NCBI RefSeq assembly: GCF_036370855.1
Contig: NC_088099.1
Coordinates: 143,485,017-143,549,016, forward strand
Length of the DNA: 64,000 bases
Reading direction: 5' to 3'
Source of the DNA: Dromaius novaehollandiae
Taxonomy: Eukaryota; Chordata; Aves; Casuariiformes; Dromaiidae
The translations under genes and the position numbers were made by a program. Of this stretch, positions 34,437-59,911 are shown piece by piece; position 1 is the stretch's first letter; each line of letters begins with the position of its first letter. The notes beneath the pieces are model-generated. The model had not been told where the DNA came from. It made no database searches and saw only the letters and a program-made list of their open reading frames with translations.

Positions 34437-37400
34437 TCTTTCCTTCTTAGAAATGTACAAAAAATAAAATAACTGTATTTACAGTTTATCAAACCCCTCT
34501 CCCAGTTACAACACTATTAAGTTACATGAGCTATTCTCTTAATATAAAAGCACACTATTTATACATAAAGCTTCCTTGTTTGCCAGAGAGAGGGCCTGTC
34601 ACAAACTTTGGCACAAACACTCTTGTTTGTATCTTGTCTCCATTTATACGAAATGGAAGAGGGTAAAAACATTTCATAAGCTTTACATTTTAAAAGTCAT
34701 AAGATACTCTCTTCCAGGTCCACATCAATCAATATACAGCATCTCTGACAGCTGGAGAGTTTAGTTTTTACTAATTGTTTGAATTAATTTACAACATTTA
34801 AACAATCCACAGACTGAAAGAAGAAAATATACAGGAAGGATACTTGATCTCTGAATTCCATTGACCAAATATTTCATGACAAAGGATACATAGAAAAAAC
34901 ATTATTTTCTTTGTAGTTAACATTCAGTGGTAAAAAATCTCCAAAATTTCTTGACAGGGATTTCATCATACATGAATAAAGCTTCACTGTAAGGATGTAC
35001 TTTTTTGGGTTATAAGTACCTGACAATGCAGAAGGAAACTATATTTTGAGATTTTTGGTTTTCATAATAAAACATCAAATGGACGGTCACATAGCCAAAT
35101 CTGTGGCAGGAACCAAAATTAGAGCTTAGTACACTACTCTGTCATTTGCACAACATCTTTGTCAGAGTCTTTCAAAACTAACATGGTATCTACAGACACT
35201 ACACTGCTCTAATTCCACCTAAGGAAAGAGAGCTGAGCAGCAAGCCACCACTCAGGCTGCCTTAGTGAAGATTCAAGACTTCCATCTTGAAGGAGGAAAG
35301 GAAGTGTGAGTTTTGTTCCTTTAAATAGAAAACCACAACAATGCCACAAAAAGACAAAAGAAGGCAACACAGACATTTCTGAACCCTAGCCAAATCTCAC
35401 TTCCATTTAACTCACACTATTTGGAAGATACGGTGTTCATCAATTTTAACCATGAAACAAAAGCAACATATAAACATATAAATATTTTGTACTACACATG
35501 GCCTTTGAATCAAGCAGGGTGCAAGGCAGGTCACTATTTTAGAAGTTTGAATCACTCCTACTGGCCCTTCCACACCACTTTGAAATCCTATTTTTGACCA
35601 GCAAGCCCTTACAGGTGAACCCTGTGAGCATGTAGCTTGCCACCACCAGCATTCAAGGCTCAGTGCCTCTCCTGCACCGAATGGGTGCAGGGAGTTGTGC
35701 TCTTCATAATGTTAGATGCTCGTGAGGCCATCCTCTGGAGCAGAGAAACGAAGCCCTCTGGTCCTGGCACATAAATAAAGATAAGAGAGACCATCCATAA
35801 CTAGCTCTATTTGTTGTTTTAAAATACTCTTCCCATCAGGGCAAATCCTACTCATCTTTTTCAACCCTAGAGTCTTGCTACCTTCAGTGAGACTGTAAGA
35901 AGGAATTCAATGCAGGATGATCAGCTTTCTTTTAACTGACCAGGAATTTACACACTTTAGAAAGTGTATTCAGAAAAGCTATCCATTCATCTTGGAAGTA
36001 ACTTCCCTTCCCTGGACAAGGCCTGACCAACAGCTCCTAAAATGGCATTAGGAAGATGGCTTCTCAAGTTCAGTATTTCCTGGAGTACTGCACGTCTTAC
36101 TGATCCTTTACCACTCCTTAACGCAGGATGCTGCAGGGAAGTAGGATACCCACAGCATCCAGCAGATACTAGCACATGTTAGAGAGAAGAAAGGCCTGTC
36201 CCTGTATAAGAGAAGAATAATATTAACCTGACCGTTGGTGCTGCAAAAACAGCCCTGCCCTTCCCTGTGAATCTCAAATGCTACCCAAATGCTCACTGAC
36301 CTCTCTTCCTGCAGCACATCACAACCCAGGCCACTCCCAGGCACCACCACATTCAAAGTAAGAAAGAGAGCTGGGATGGCAGGTTTGTTAGGGGCAAAAC
36401 CAGGGCTTTACTCTGCCTACATTTACTCACACACTCAACTTGCAGCTTCTGCCAGGACACCATGACCAACTCCTTAGGATCCCAAACACCGTCTTCAACA
36501 GAGATATACAAGAACTAACACCATTGCTCGCAAGCCCTGTCTGCTGGTCCCAGCTCCTAATGCCACCTGACAAAACTGTCCTCCTCAGGTTTTTTTAGAA
36601 AAAAAAAATCCGGTCTAGGTCAGCATAGACTTTTCCTCCAAGTCTGAGCCAAGGAGAAACAAATTTAATCACCATAAATCCCTTGTATTCCCAGGATGTC
36701 TGTTCTTAAGCAGGGTAGCAAGGGCATCTTTGCTGGAGTATGTACTTATGAAAAGACAATGGAACTATCACACAAGTCTCACTCACAGAGGAGAAAAAGA
36801 GTACAGAGCAAATGAAGAGGGAGGGGGAGACGGAAACAGAGAGCCCAGGCACTCTGCTTTGCAGACAAACATAGACACATATGGATTCTGGAAATGTTAG
36901 CCCTGACTTGAATGGCCTGGACCTTTCATAGATCCTGGTCCCATAGAAGCATCTATGGGTAGCTAGCATTACTATTTGAAGTACAGATTTCAAAGGGATG
37001 CTATTGCTAATGAAATTAAGAAAGTGTGCAAGAATTTGCAGGACAATTCATGTAAAAATAGTACCAAATCAGATTGGTCATCTATTACAATTGCTTTGCT
37101 TGGGTGTAAATAGCTCCACACAGCTCAAAGCACTAGAGAATGAGCTCTATTAAAGTAGGCAGTGTTTCTTTAAGTCATTAACTAGTCAATGAAAAAGATA
37201 CTGTGACTACATGGAGAAAAGATTTCAGAAGGAAAAAAATAAAGAAACTTTAAAAGCTGCATGTACAAAAGGACTCCCATCTGTCTGCCTCTTAGGATCC
37301 ATACAGTGCACGTGAGAAAGAAATGCTTGCAGCTGAAACTCACAGGAGTGTAAGTTGACTGAGGAGCTTTCTAAGATAGCCATAGCAGCTGGAAAGGAGA

Positions 37401-38847
37401 GAGGTGCTGGGGACACTCAGCCTTGAACGCCTTTTTTGATATGATTAGCCTGCAACTTTCTTTCTCACAAAATTCATGAGGCAGAGGTAGAATTTGATGG
37501 AATAACCTTGTAGTTTGACTTGGGTTCAGACCCATCCTTTGTGAGGGAGATCTATCTCCACACCTCAGTTGTGGGCTGCTCTCAAACTCCACTGGTGAAA
37601 TTGTTCCAATTTCTATAGATTATTTATATCAAGCCGAGGTTTCTACCCCATCCAACTGTTCTAGGAATTAAAATAGAATCACTGGAGATACAAGAACAAG
37701 TTCCCTTAAGAAGAAAAAGAAGAATTTGAAGTCCCATTTCTTACAGTCTAGAGGAATGCTTTATTGAGCAGGCTGTTGGGAAAAGCACCTTGTCCTCCGC
37801 TGGTTTGAGAAAGACCCACCGTGATGGCCCCTGCTGGCCAACGAAACAGGCAGAAGTCCCTTCTGTGCTTCTAGGCATGCCAGGCAGCAGACATATGGGT
37901 GGCATTGAGGATTTGGTGACAGCTCAACAGGGCACTCAAATATCTACGACTGGGACTTGGGCACCTAAGATGGATCTCGTTGTGACAGAGCACTCCAATC
38001 CCTGTAGCATGGTTTGCTCCAATATTTCAGTATAAAATCAGGTGCGTAGGGGTGGAGTATATGAGTGAAGAAACAATTATCAGCTTCTCAGCACACACTC
38101 CTTAACAGATTGCAGAAATCTAATCCTCTAGGAAAGATTCTGTTAAATCCTAAACCCAATACATATAAAAACATAGTGGCAGTAAACATGCCCACATACA
38201 GTAGTTAAAATATATTATTGCATATTATAAACATTATATACAAGGTTAAAATGGTTTATTTACCATTTACTTACAATGACATTTTTAGCTGAAAGCCTTA
38301 CTTACAAGTCCTCATTGCTACATGCTGAGAACTACCAGAGGTATTTGGCAAGACTATACACTATGGAGAGATATGAATCTGTCTGAGCAAGTGAACTGTC
38401 AGCCACCTTCCCCATCTTTAGCACTACAACAGTTTTTTTGCTATGGTGGAGAGGACTACTGTTAAAGTGATTTATACCAGATTTCTGAAATTGGACCAGC
38501 GTGGTGCCTTAACATGTTTTAGAATGAGCTCATCCACACCAAAGCATGGATTAAAACGCTGCATTTCACATTTGCAGTGGGTCATCTGGTTACAAATCTG
38601 GGGGCTGGTAACTGCTTGTACACTACAGAGTGAGGAATAATAAATAAGGGTCCAGGTTAATGAGTGGCCTTGTGCTTGACAAACCCAAGTCTGTATGCAA
38701 TGGGTGTGCATGTGCAGAATGGACAATGTTTTCAAAGCAGTCTTGTAACAGTTTCTCTGATCAATGTCTGTCAAGTTCCTGGGGAATCTTCTGCTTTCCA
38801 ATAAGGATGAAATGCTGTGGTTCCTTACAGAAGGGCTCTGCCTGATG
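34415..38847 (-). other. GRHL2: GRHL2 3' UTR
   Basis: Follows the GRHL2 stop codon on the - strand without a convincing splice donor and runs to the strong poly(A) arrangement near 34431. It is AT-rich unique sequence. A second AATAAA on the - strand (37765-37760) could serve a shorter isoform with a UTR of about 1.1 kb. No gene is recognised on the + strand here. Confidence 0.6.
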
Positions 38848-40264
<1,417 letters not shown>

Positions 40265-40329
40265 CCCTTTTTGCTCTTCTTGTAAAGTTTTGCAATCTTT
40301 TCGACTGGCAGCCCATATTTCTCAGAGAT
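40265..40329 (-). CDS. GRHL2: GRHL2 coding exon (residues 567-587 plus two bases)
   Basis: A 65-base exon between TGATTTCAG and GG|GTAAGT. It translates to ISEKYGLPVEKIAKLYKKSK followed by Lys and the first two bases of Gly588. This short basic segment lies in the C-terminal dimerisation domain and is almost invariant in grainyhead-like proteins. Its phase fits both neighbours exactly. Confidence 0.96.
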
Positions 40330-51603
<11,274 letters not shown>

Positions 51604-51698
51604 CTCTTTTCAGACCTTCTTCTTTCATTTGCTTCAAAGGCGATGGGCCAAACTCCTCCTCCACAGGCCGGAACATCCTTTTGACCAGGACACTGCTA
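51604..51698 (-). CDS. GRHL2: GRHL2 coding exon (residues 506-537 plus one base)
   Basis: A 95-base exon between TTTTCTAG and AAAAGAG|GTAATG. It completes Gly506, then reads [20 protein letters not shown] and onwards to KEEGLKR, plus the first base of Val538. It links the DNA-binding domain to the dimerisation domain. An in-register alternative acceptor CAG three bases further in (exon start 51695) would drop one serine. The residue count to the C-terminus favours the longer form. Confidence 0.94.
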
Positions 51699-53182
51699 CT
51701 AGAAAACACACCACACAAACCATGTCAGGGTAAAGCTGCACTCCCAACAAGACAGGAGACATCAGCAACAGATATGACTCACTTTGTACTCTGGCAAAAA
51801 CCCCACTAGCTACTCAAGTAACAACAGACCCGAAACTGCAAGGATTTAGCTCCTGATGCTTATCTGAACTCTCCAAGCCTCTCAAATTGCCCACACTGAC
51901 TGACTGGGCCAGGTGACAGGAAAACCCGCCCCGAAGCTGCATATGAGTTAGAAAACTCAAAGGCCCTTAAGTGTTTAAATATTGACGGAAGAAGAGGGGA
52001 AAAAAGTAACAGCTAAGTAAGGAGGCAAACCCACATTTAAACATGGATTCACCTTCCCTTTCGGGTCAAGGAGGCAGCCTCAAGGAAATGCTGACAAGAT
52101 TTCTAAAATAGCCGAGACCTTGCAAGCCAGTGAGTTCAGAAGGGGCAGCACGCGGGGCCAGGACCAGCTGGGCGCTGCGATACGCTGTGCCGGGGAGCTG
52201 CCGCCCCCAGGCTGCTGCCACCACAGCCCCTCGGCAGCTCCCTGCCAGGGCTCACGTCTCCACGTTGCCACAGAGCAGGGAACTGCAGCCAGCATGCTTG
52301 GCACAGGGACACTCTGTGGTTCCCAAAGTCCCCTGAGCCTCACCAAGAGCAGGAACTTCACAAAAGGAAAAAAAAGGGCCTAATGTTTGGAAGTCAATGT
52401 TAGCGGCAGGTGCACAGCTGCTCCCTCCAGCAGGCCATGTTTTGCGCGCGTATTTGTGAATTCAGTTGTCTTACTCCACGCTCTCAGATTTGAGGGTTTC
52501 AAGCAACTTATAAAAGTAGGGGAGTTGCAATTCTTACAGTTATTATTATTACAGCATTAAGCTGGCCGAACTTCAGCCACAGCCACTAAAGCCTGTGAAA
52601 AAGACTGTGACATCTGTCACTATTTTAGGGACTTTTTGCAGTTCTCCCAGTCCTTCCAAAGCCCGATACTTTGTGCTCCTGCTTCCGATTCTCTCCCTCC
52701 CCAGGATCTCCCATTCTCCTTCTGGCTTTTTCTTCTGATATTTGGGCATTCTCTCTGCAATTCCCATATTGGTCATATATACATGTGTGCTGCTAAACAG
52801 CTTCCAAATTTCAGTGTTTTACTAAACAATTCCTGGACAGATTGTTTTTGAAGTGATTTGGAAACCTTTATATAAAAGGCACTTTATTATCAAATATATT
52901 GTCCTGCCTCTGTACCAAACCTTATGGCTCATCAGACCATTTTCCTTGGAAATGTACAAATAAATAGATATTATAAAAAGGCAGTTCACACCAAGGAAAA
53001 AAAAAGTTACCATAAAAGAAACTTCTACCTGTTCTACATGTTATGCAGCTACAATTAGTGACAGAAGAATATGAAGGATTGGGGAGAAAGGAAATCAATT
53101 TTATTTGCTTTTGTGTTTTGAGTCTGCTTTCTAAGGGTTTGGACTGCTAACTGTAAAATTTGTGGAACAATAAATGTCTTAC
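51699..53182 (-). other. GRHL2: GRHL2 intron with GC-richer core
   Basis: A 1.5 kb intron. A patch at about 52130-52340 is GC-richer than its surroundings and gives several meaningless open frames. No gene is recognised. Confidence 0.9.
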
Positions 53183-53214
53183 CCTTCTCTCTCATCATCT
53201 GTATTATAGTAAAC
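53183..53214 (-). CDS. GRHL2: GRHL2 32-base coding exon (residues 496-505 plus two bases)
   Basis: A very short exon between TTTTCTAG and AGAAGG|GTAAGA, translating to VYYNTDDERE plus two bases of Gly506. It is supported by exact frame continuity: the exon before ends in phase 0 after GQ, and the exon after begins with the third base of the glycine. The residues match the grainyhead-like family. It is too short to be found by open-frame length alone. Skipping it would shift the frame. Confidence 0.93.
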
Positions 53215-55448
53215 CTAGAAAAGTAGAAAAAAAATTATTCCCAAAGCTCAGACACCTGCTGAACAGAATAACTTCAAAAGGGAGAAAAGACAACAACTGG
53301 TTTGCAGTTCTTCATCTGTTAAAAATCCCTTTCCTTCTATAAAACAAAACATCTATATTTCTAATGGTGATCTGGAGAAAGTGCAGCTTAGAAAAACTGC
53401 TGTTGAATATTGCCTAATGGAAATATATCAAAGCATTTTGACAGACACTGTCGTCTCCTCTGGTTTATATCATTTTTTCAATTATTTTACAATCCTTTAA
53501 ATCAGATCACTATTCACCTAAATTACCCTTAATATGATTTAAGCCACAACACTCACGAGCTTTTATACGTATTTAATACTGTCTGAAAAACCTAATTAAA
53601 CTATAAAGGCCAATATTAAACTACAAGCCTAATGGAAATCCAATTAGTAATGGTACAGATGATACATATCTATTTTGCACATGCTGTGGATAGATGCACA
53701 AGTCCAGATCCTTGTTCAGTGTAAATCAGCATAATTCACATTCATTGAGACCAAATTTACAACAGCAGAAAATGCGGCTAATATTTGCAGCAGAGGTATA
53801 AAATCACAGTCCATTGCCGAAAGCTTTACAAAACAGCCAAATTCCTCACAACATGCCTGAAATGCAGGTCCGTACCAACAAGTACCTGAACATTTCAGCT
53901 ATGGAATTACGGTGCAAACGTGGGGCAAAGGCACGGCACTAGAGTCCTGGGCTTTGACAGAGGCAGAGGGAGGGACCTTGGACAACTTTCCAGCACTGAC
54001 ACTGGCAAAATTCAGAGCACATTTGGCTTTCACTGGGACCCTCCATGCTTAGCCAGACAGGCCTTTAACCTCTGAACCCATACAAAGAAAATAGTTCAGA
54101 GGTGTGTGTGCAAGGCTGAATTCTAGAATATCTGTAATTTATTCCAAGTCCAGGAGCTGAAAGTGGCCACAGAACACTATCATAATAAACCATTTTTCTA
54201 TTAAGAAATATAAAACACAACTGAAAAGTTCAGGATAGCAGAAATGCCGATACTGCAACCTATACAGAAGTAAAAGTAAGGACTGAACATTGCCTAAGAG
54301 CTAGCAAACTTCCAGTTAGTTTAGAAAATTATTTACAGGATTCCATGTACTAAGAAATGCTTCCACCTTGTTCTGTTTCGAGACAAATCCACATTCTGAT
54401 TTGAAAGTCATGAGGACAGAAGGTACCCAGTGCTGATATGTGAGTGGGAGTCTTTCCAATTTTGGAGAATAAGTCAGCGACAGCTGTGATTGCAATGTCT
54501 GCGGTCTTTGTGCTTTGCTCTACCACAGTCCTGGCTGCTTTAAAATAATGACAATTCAAACTTAGTGTCATTTAATCTTCATTACTTTCATATTTTATAT
54601 GCAGATGCATATAAAATTTGATCACGCACAACTTGTCTTTATAAACACACATGCAAAGGTCTCACTCCACTCCCTGAGAGGATAATAAACAGCAAGTTCA
54701 ATTTTAAAAAATTGTCAGAGCTGATCCTAAATTCAGGTTTGCAGTTTCCCTGTAAGCAATAAAGAGGTCTTAAAAAGTCAAGTCAGCAAAGACTTTGTCA
54801 CAGTCACTGGTAATAATGACTCCACAACTTCAGCAGTAAGTCACTACTGAACATTAGAAGTAGCATGGTAGATTTTTACTTCCTCTACTATATTTTAGAG
54901 TCCAAATATATTCTTCTAATGAAATATCAGATCTCTAGGTGATGCCTACAGAAATAGGCAACGGTGTTTAGTGAACCTACACTTGACCTCATTATACATT
55001 TTTAGAGTTTGGTCGTTGTTTTCAACCATCACAGGGAGGGGACCTCTTCTACCACAAGGTGGCACTTTACTTCATTGAGCCAACTAGCATTTTCAAAAAA
55101 AAGATTTTCTGTTAATCACAAATCAACCTTCTATTTCAAAAATCTTGATAATTTGTTCCATTCTTTCTTCTTAGCAGAAGAATGACAAAACCAGAACAAA
55201 ACACAAAACGGTCTGTTATTAATGAACTATAAACTCCTTTTTCGCACCCAGAACTAGGAAAGGCATTTGTCACTTATAAGGTCTTTGTTAAGTGCACTCA
55301 ATGCCAGGCTAGTCAAGAGCCACATTTACCAAAACTGATAGCTGAAATAGTCATCAGGAACAGTGCTCTGTTTTTGTAAAACATGACTCAAAACCTGCAG
55401 CTAGGTAGCAGGTGGACACCTGCTCATCTCATTATTATTATTTCCTAC
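53215..55448 (-). other. GRHL2: GRHL2 intron
   Basis: A 2.2 kb AT-rich intron from GTAGGA to TTTTCTAG. It carries a CTCF-like word at 55052-55065 (entered separately). No gene is recognised. Confidence 0.9.
55052..55065 (+). promoter_or_regulatory. CTCF-like motif in GRHL2 intron
   Basis: CCACAAGGTGGCAC closely fits the CTCF core (CCACNAGGKGGC). It is a motif match only; occupancy is unknown. Confidence 0.35.
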
Positions 55449-55588
55449 CTGTCCAGTTCTTTGCAGGTTTCCAAAATGAACGTCTGGTATGAAGAGAACT
55501 GGCTGGGAATCCAGGTCAGTCATCATTTTGAAGAAGGTGATATCGCTTTTTTTTTGCAGAGGGAGAGCACTCAACTTTCCTTCAGCTG
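55449..55588 (-). CDS. GRHL2: GRHL2 coding exon (residues 449-495)
   Basis: A 140-base exon between GATCTTCCCAG and GGACAG|GTAGGA. It completes Ser449, then reads [20 protein letters not shown], continues through [11 protein letters not shown] and ends NLQRTGQ. It forms the C-terminal part of the grainyhead/CP2 DNA-binding domain. Ile482, whose change to Lys is a known human ectodermal-dysplasia allele, is present within LFIPDV. The linker residues (AEG, MMTDLDS) are the most diverged from mammals. Confidence 0.97.
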
Positions 55589-55673
55589 CTGGGAAGATCA
55601 TAAAGTCATACAGTTACGACACAAGGCACATTAAGCGGACTTAGCCCAAAGGAGAAAGGCTCGTCTTACTCAC
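55589..55673 (-). other. GRHL2: 85-base GRHL2 intron
   Basis: A very short intron with consensus GTGAGT donor and CTTCCCAG acceptor, close to the minimum size for vertebrate introns. Confidence 0.95.
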
Positions 55674-55761
55674 AGTTACTACACGGGGCCTGAGATGCCT
55701 GGCCTTTGCCTTTCTTCCTGTTCTGCTTCCTCTCTTCATCACGGATTTTCCTTTCTGCTCC
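55674..55761 (-). CDS. GRHL2: GRHL2 coding exon (residues 420-448 plus one base)
   Basis: An 88-base exon between TTGCATCAG and AACT|GTGAGT. It translates to [20 protein letters not shown] and onwards to ASQAPCSN. The highly basic stretch ([18 protein letters not shown]) is the conserved DNA-contacting and nuclear-targeting part of the grainyhead/CP2 domain. The phase-0 junction with the preceding exon (CDK|GAERK) matches the family. Confidence 0.97.
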
Positions 55762-56060
55762 CTGATGCAAAAAAAGACAAGACACAGGTATTATCCTAAG
55801 AGGAACCCGTGTGAGCATCGGCCCCTGTGGTGCCTGGAACTGCAGCGCCGGGCACGCTGGAAACACTGCAACACAGTTTGGGGATGTGGGACGCCAGCCA
55901 GCTCCAGATGCTGGGGCTGGCAAGCTGCACTAATCCACATGCCTCGCGGCTGGCTGGGACCCACAAAGCGATGACTTCGGGCAGCACACAACACCCGCTG
56001 CTGATGGCCACAGGGCACCTAGCACGGGGCTGGTGGCACCACGTCACACGCAACGCAGCC

Positions 56061-56097
56061 CTGAAGCCAGTGCCTCCAGCGCTGAAGCCAGTGCCTC
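56061..56097 (+). repeat. Short direct repeat, 21-base spacing
   Basis: CTGAAGCCAGTGCCTC occurs at 56061-56076 and again at 56082-56097, within a GC-rich intronic patch. Confidence 0.9.
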
Positions 56098-59000
56098 GGT
56101 GAAGGCTGGCACACTCAGGCCTACGTACTTTTTCTTCACATTATGTGCTGACAGAAAGTCCCTAAGGGATTGCTATCATCTTAGATCATGCCTACGCTAA
56201 GCTTTTTCTGAACTCTCCTCCACCCACCTGGATTTGGGGTGGGACTGCCCCATTGCAGCCAGCTTTGTAAAGGCCTTTAAGATCTTCCAATGCCAAAGGC
56301 TACATTAACAGCTTGCCAATAACACAAGGGCTCTTACAGAAACAGGCATTTCAAACAGGGAGAAGTCCTTGAGAAACTTGAAAGCAATGCAGCACTGCCC
56401 TATTAGGCCCCAGGAACTCCTGGGAAGTTGCAGGCTTCTGTTATGTAAATATATTCCCAACAAGTTTAGAAAATAAAACTTGTTATTGACATAAAAAGCA
56501 ACAACACCTCCTTTGAAGTTCTAATTTACTTTATAAATATGAATACAGCCACACTGTGAAGCGTATTAAAGATCCATATGCTCCCAGATAGACAACATGC
56601 AAAATTAAAGATTTTTTCCAAATTAAATTTAGAAGTTTCTGTAAAAGAAAATGGGGAGGGAGGAAGCAAAGCCAAAAATATTCACTCAAGATAGCAAAGC
56701 TCACACATGAGCCAATGATCTGAGCTTGAAAAAAATGCAAGAAAAGACATACTCCTGGTTGTAACCTATCAGTGGCTTTCCAGAGGTTGAAATAGGTGGA
56801 GGAAAAAACATCTCTTTAGAGAACATCGAGGTGTCTAATAGAAACATTGCCTTCGCAAGCCAGTTCACACTGACCTCAACCACAGATGTTGCCTAAATTC
56901 CGAAAGATTCAGTTATGCCCTTAATTGTCAAAATTGTGTCTATGGGCATATCTCTATTTTTAAAGGCTTCCTGTTCTTTGACAGAAGGGGAAGAAATATG
57001 CCTCACTGCCCCTGTCCTGAAGAAGGCAAGTGTCTGGGAGCACTGTGCTGCACAGTGGTGTCCTTGCCATGCTGGTGACAGCCCTACCTTTCTGTTTTGC
57101 AGCTCTGATTGCTCTCAGGTAGACGGGTGAACATTCAAAGGAATTTTGCACACTGCCAGGAATGCGAGTTTCCTCTCAGGAAAGTAAAAGCTGAGGGGGA
57201 CTCAGCCTTCTGTATGTGATAAAGGAAGTATGTTTTGCTGATTTTCTTTGATATTCTCTGTAACTATGAACCTGGGAAGGTGCCACAGCTTTGTCTCCTT
57301 CCACTCAAGTCAAGATCACCAAGTCGTCAGGGATGCAGGCAAGCCCTGAGCACACAGTGTTTATTCATGCCACAGTTCCCATTAGAAGATGCTGTATGAG
57401 ATGGGGAAGTGCTCAACATTTTATAGATTTTGGTTCATATAATTCACTTCCAACGCCCTTAAAAAGCACAGCACAGCATGAGGCTGAGCTTGGCTTGCAC
57501 TCTCATGTTCCCACGTAGCAAAGCACAAAGGGAGCAGTCCCATGGGATGGCTTGAGATGCTTTACCAGCTGCCCCCCACCAGGGTGGCTGCACTCCCTCT
57601 GCCTCTCCCACTCCAGCTGTTCCCCATGTACTGGTCCCAGCACCTGCTGGACCTCTGTGAATCACTGCAAGCCACTAATCCTGCAGGCAACCAACAAAGG
57701 GGTGGTGGAGAGTTTTCTGCTGGGTCCTGAAATGGGTCATCTGAGAGCGGGGGTGGCAGCAGCTAGACCTGTGGCAGAGCCAGGCATCAGTGCCAGCACG
57801 CCGGTGGGCTGCCTCAGCTGCTCGTGCACACGGAAAATGCCTGAGCTAGGAGCAGCCTAGCAGACTTTGTACAAATGCAGCAGGTCTAATACTTGTGTTA
57901 CCATCCGCCAGCAAACCCCAGTCTGAATTTCAATTGATTCAAGATATGTTTGTTCTACAAGTCTGCAATTCATTTAGGATTACGTCTTGCAAGGTGTGAA
58001 GCAGTCTAGTTCCAGCCCAGCTAAGTCCTTACCCCAGCAAGGACCATCACTGCTATGAAGCCCATGTGTATGCCTTTTTCTAGATCAAGGCCAAAGTATT
58101 CCACATTTGATAAAACAGGCCTACAGACTTCAGCTTTCTTCTCTCTGAAGCTGAAGACCAGTAGGCAATTAGATTTGCTCAGTATCCTATAATAATCTGT
58201 TTTCATTATTACTATCCATATTGAAGGCTAGAGGGCAGGAACTGCATATATTCAAAACAACAGGCAGTTTTCCCTGAGTAAAGAAAACAGGATTAATTTA
58301 TTTGATTTGGAAGAACAATGTTATGGTATTTGCCAAGTCAAATGCTGCTGCTTCTTTTTAGCAAAGCTAATCACATATAGAAAATGAAAATGTGTCTGAA
58401 TCCCCAGTTCTTTCATCCTCAGTGGTTAAAGCATCTTGCAGTATATAAATATAAATAGGCCTGGTAACAAGTTTCCCTGACAACCTACTTAAGGAATATG
58501 ATAAAACAGCCTAAGTGATCCGCACATGATAAAAAGACTGCAAGGGCAGAGAGAATTAGCACTGAGAAAACAAGATGAGCACTATAACAGTTGATCTGAA
58601 GATTGCCTACTGGAAAATAAACGTGGACAAAAGATTGAAGAATAAATCGGGAGCAAACAAATGATTACAACCTTTGCAGCCTTTATCTCCATACATTTAT
58701 GTTACATAAAGCACATGTTCGATCTGAGTCTGTGATGCTAATTTATATGCAAAAGAATAGTAAATTTAAGTAACTGCCTGAATAAATACTGACATACACA
58801 TAATATGCACCACTTAGCTAAATGCAGTTTTAGTTCTTCGAGGATGGTCTTTCCACAACAGTTATGCTGTGTTTCAGCTAAAGAACATAATTTAATTCAG
58901 CAGATGTTTTTCTTAAAAACTAGACACATCTACCTGTGATTTAACCAAGTTAATATATAAACACTACTACTGGCTCTAAAGAGGCACCATCACTGCAGAA

Positions 59001-59365
59001 AGACCATTTATAACGATACTATCAGCCACAGAAACATTTTTTCTTCCATGTTTCAAACTAAGATAAATACTTTAAAATGCAATTATATTTCAATATTTAG
59101 GTGGGAGGAATTCACTGGGTCATTCCTGTAATCCAGGTAATTGTAACAAATCAGGCACTTTTCTCATGAGTTTCTCTCTACAGCTGTCAGACTGGGGCAC
59201 AGCAATGCAATGTATACTTTTAAAATGTATAAAAATGATTATATGCTTGTTCTTTTTTAAAATGGCCTGTAATACTTTTTTAATTAAGTGTGACAAAGAG
59301 TAGGGCAAAAACCAGAGTGCCACAGTCTCATTGCCTTTACCAAATAGGCAGTAAGTCCTGTCTTT

Positions 59366-59380
59366 GTCACTAGAGGGCGA
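59366..59380 (+). promoter_or_regulatory. CTCF-like motif in GRHL2 intron
   Basis: GTCACTAGAGGGCGA fits the CTCF core (CCACTAGAGGGCGC) at all but the edge positions, and is in the same orientation as the motif at 55052. Motif match only. Confidence 0.4.
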
Positions 59381-59872
59381 ATAACAGATTTGGAAGGGAA
59401 ACTGAGCCAAGGCCCCTCCATTTAGCACCCTGTTGACCAGTGCCCCCCTATTTTTTTTTGGTAACTTGGAAAAAAATGACGGTATTCTGCCCAGGCAGCT
59501 ATCTCCGTTGGAGCGCAGTGAATTTTTCCAGTTGCTTCAGGAGGTGGAAGATTGCACCCTGAGCAGCGCGGGCTGCAACCTCACTGAAATGGGTGCAGTA
59601 AATCCACGAGCAGGGGCTGCTGCGCACACAGGGCAGCCTCAAGCTCAGCCGGTACCTGAGCTTTGAGTCTCCAAACATTTATTTACTTACTAAAGCACTG
59701 TGACAACCTGAGGTCAGTAAAGAGGCACCATCATAATTGACTGGAGAATCAGGCCTCGCTCTCTTTCAAAAGTGCCAATTAGCACAAATTGTGATGTGAA
59801 TTGACCTAGATAATTTTCATTCATTTTCATTCATTTAATTCATTTTCAGCCCTGCACCAAGTTAGAAAGCAC

Positions 59873-59876
<4 letters not shown>

Positions 59877-59907
<31 letters not shown>
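59877..59907 (+). repeat. (TG)15 microsatellite
   Basis: About fifteen uninterrupted TG dinucleotides in a GRHL2 intron, flanked by shorter TG-rich sequence. Confidence 0.97.
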
Positions 59908-59911
<4 letters not shown>

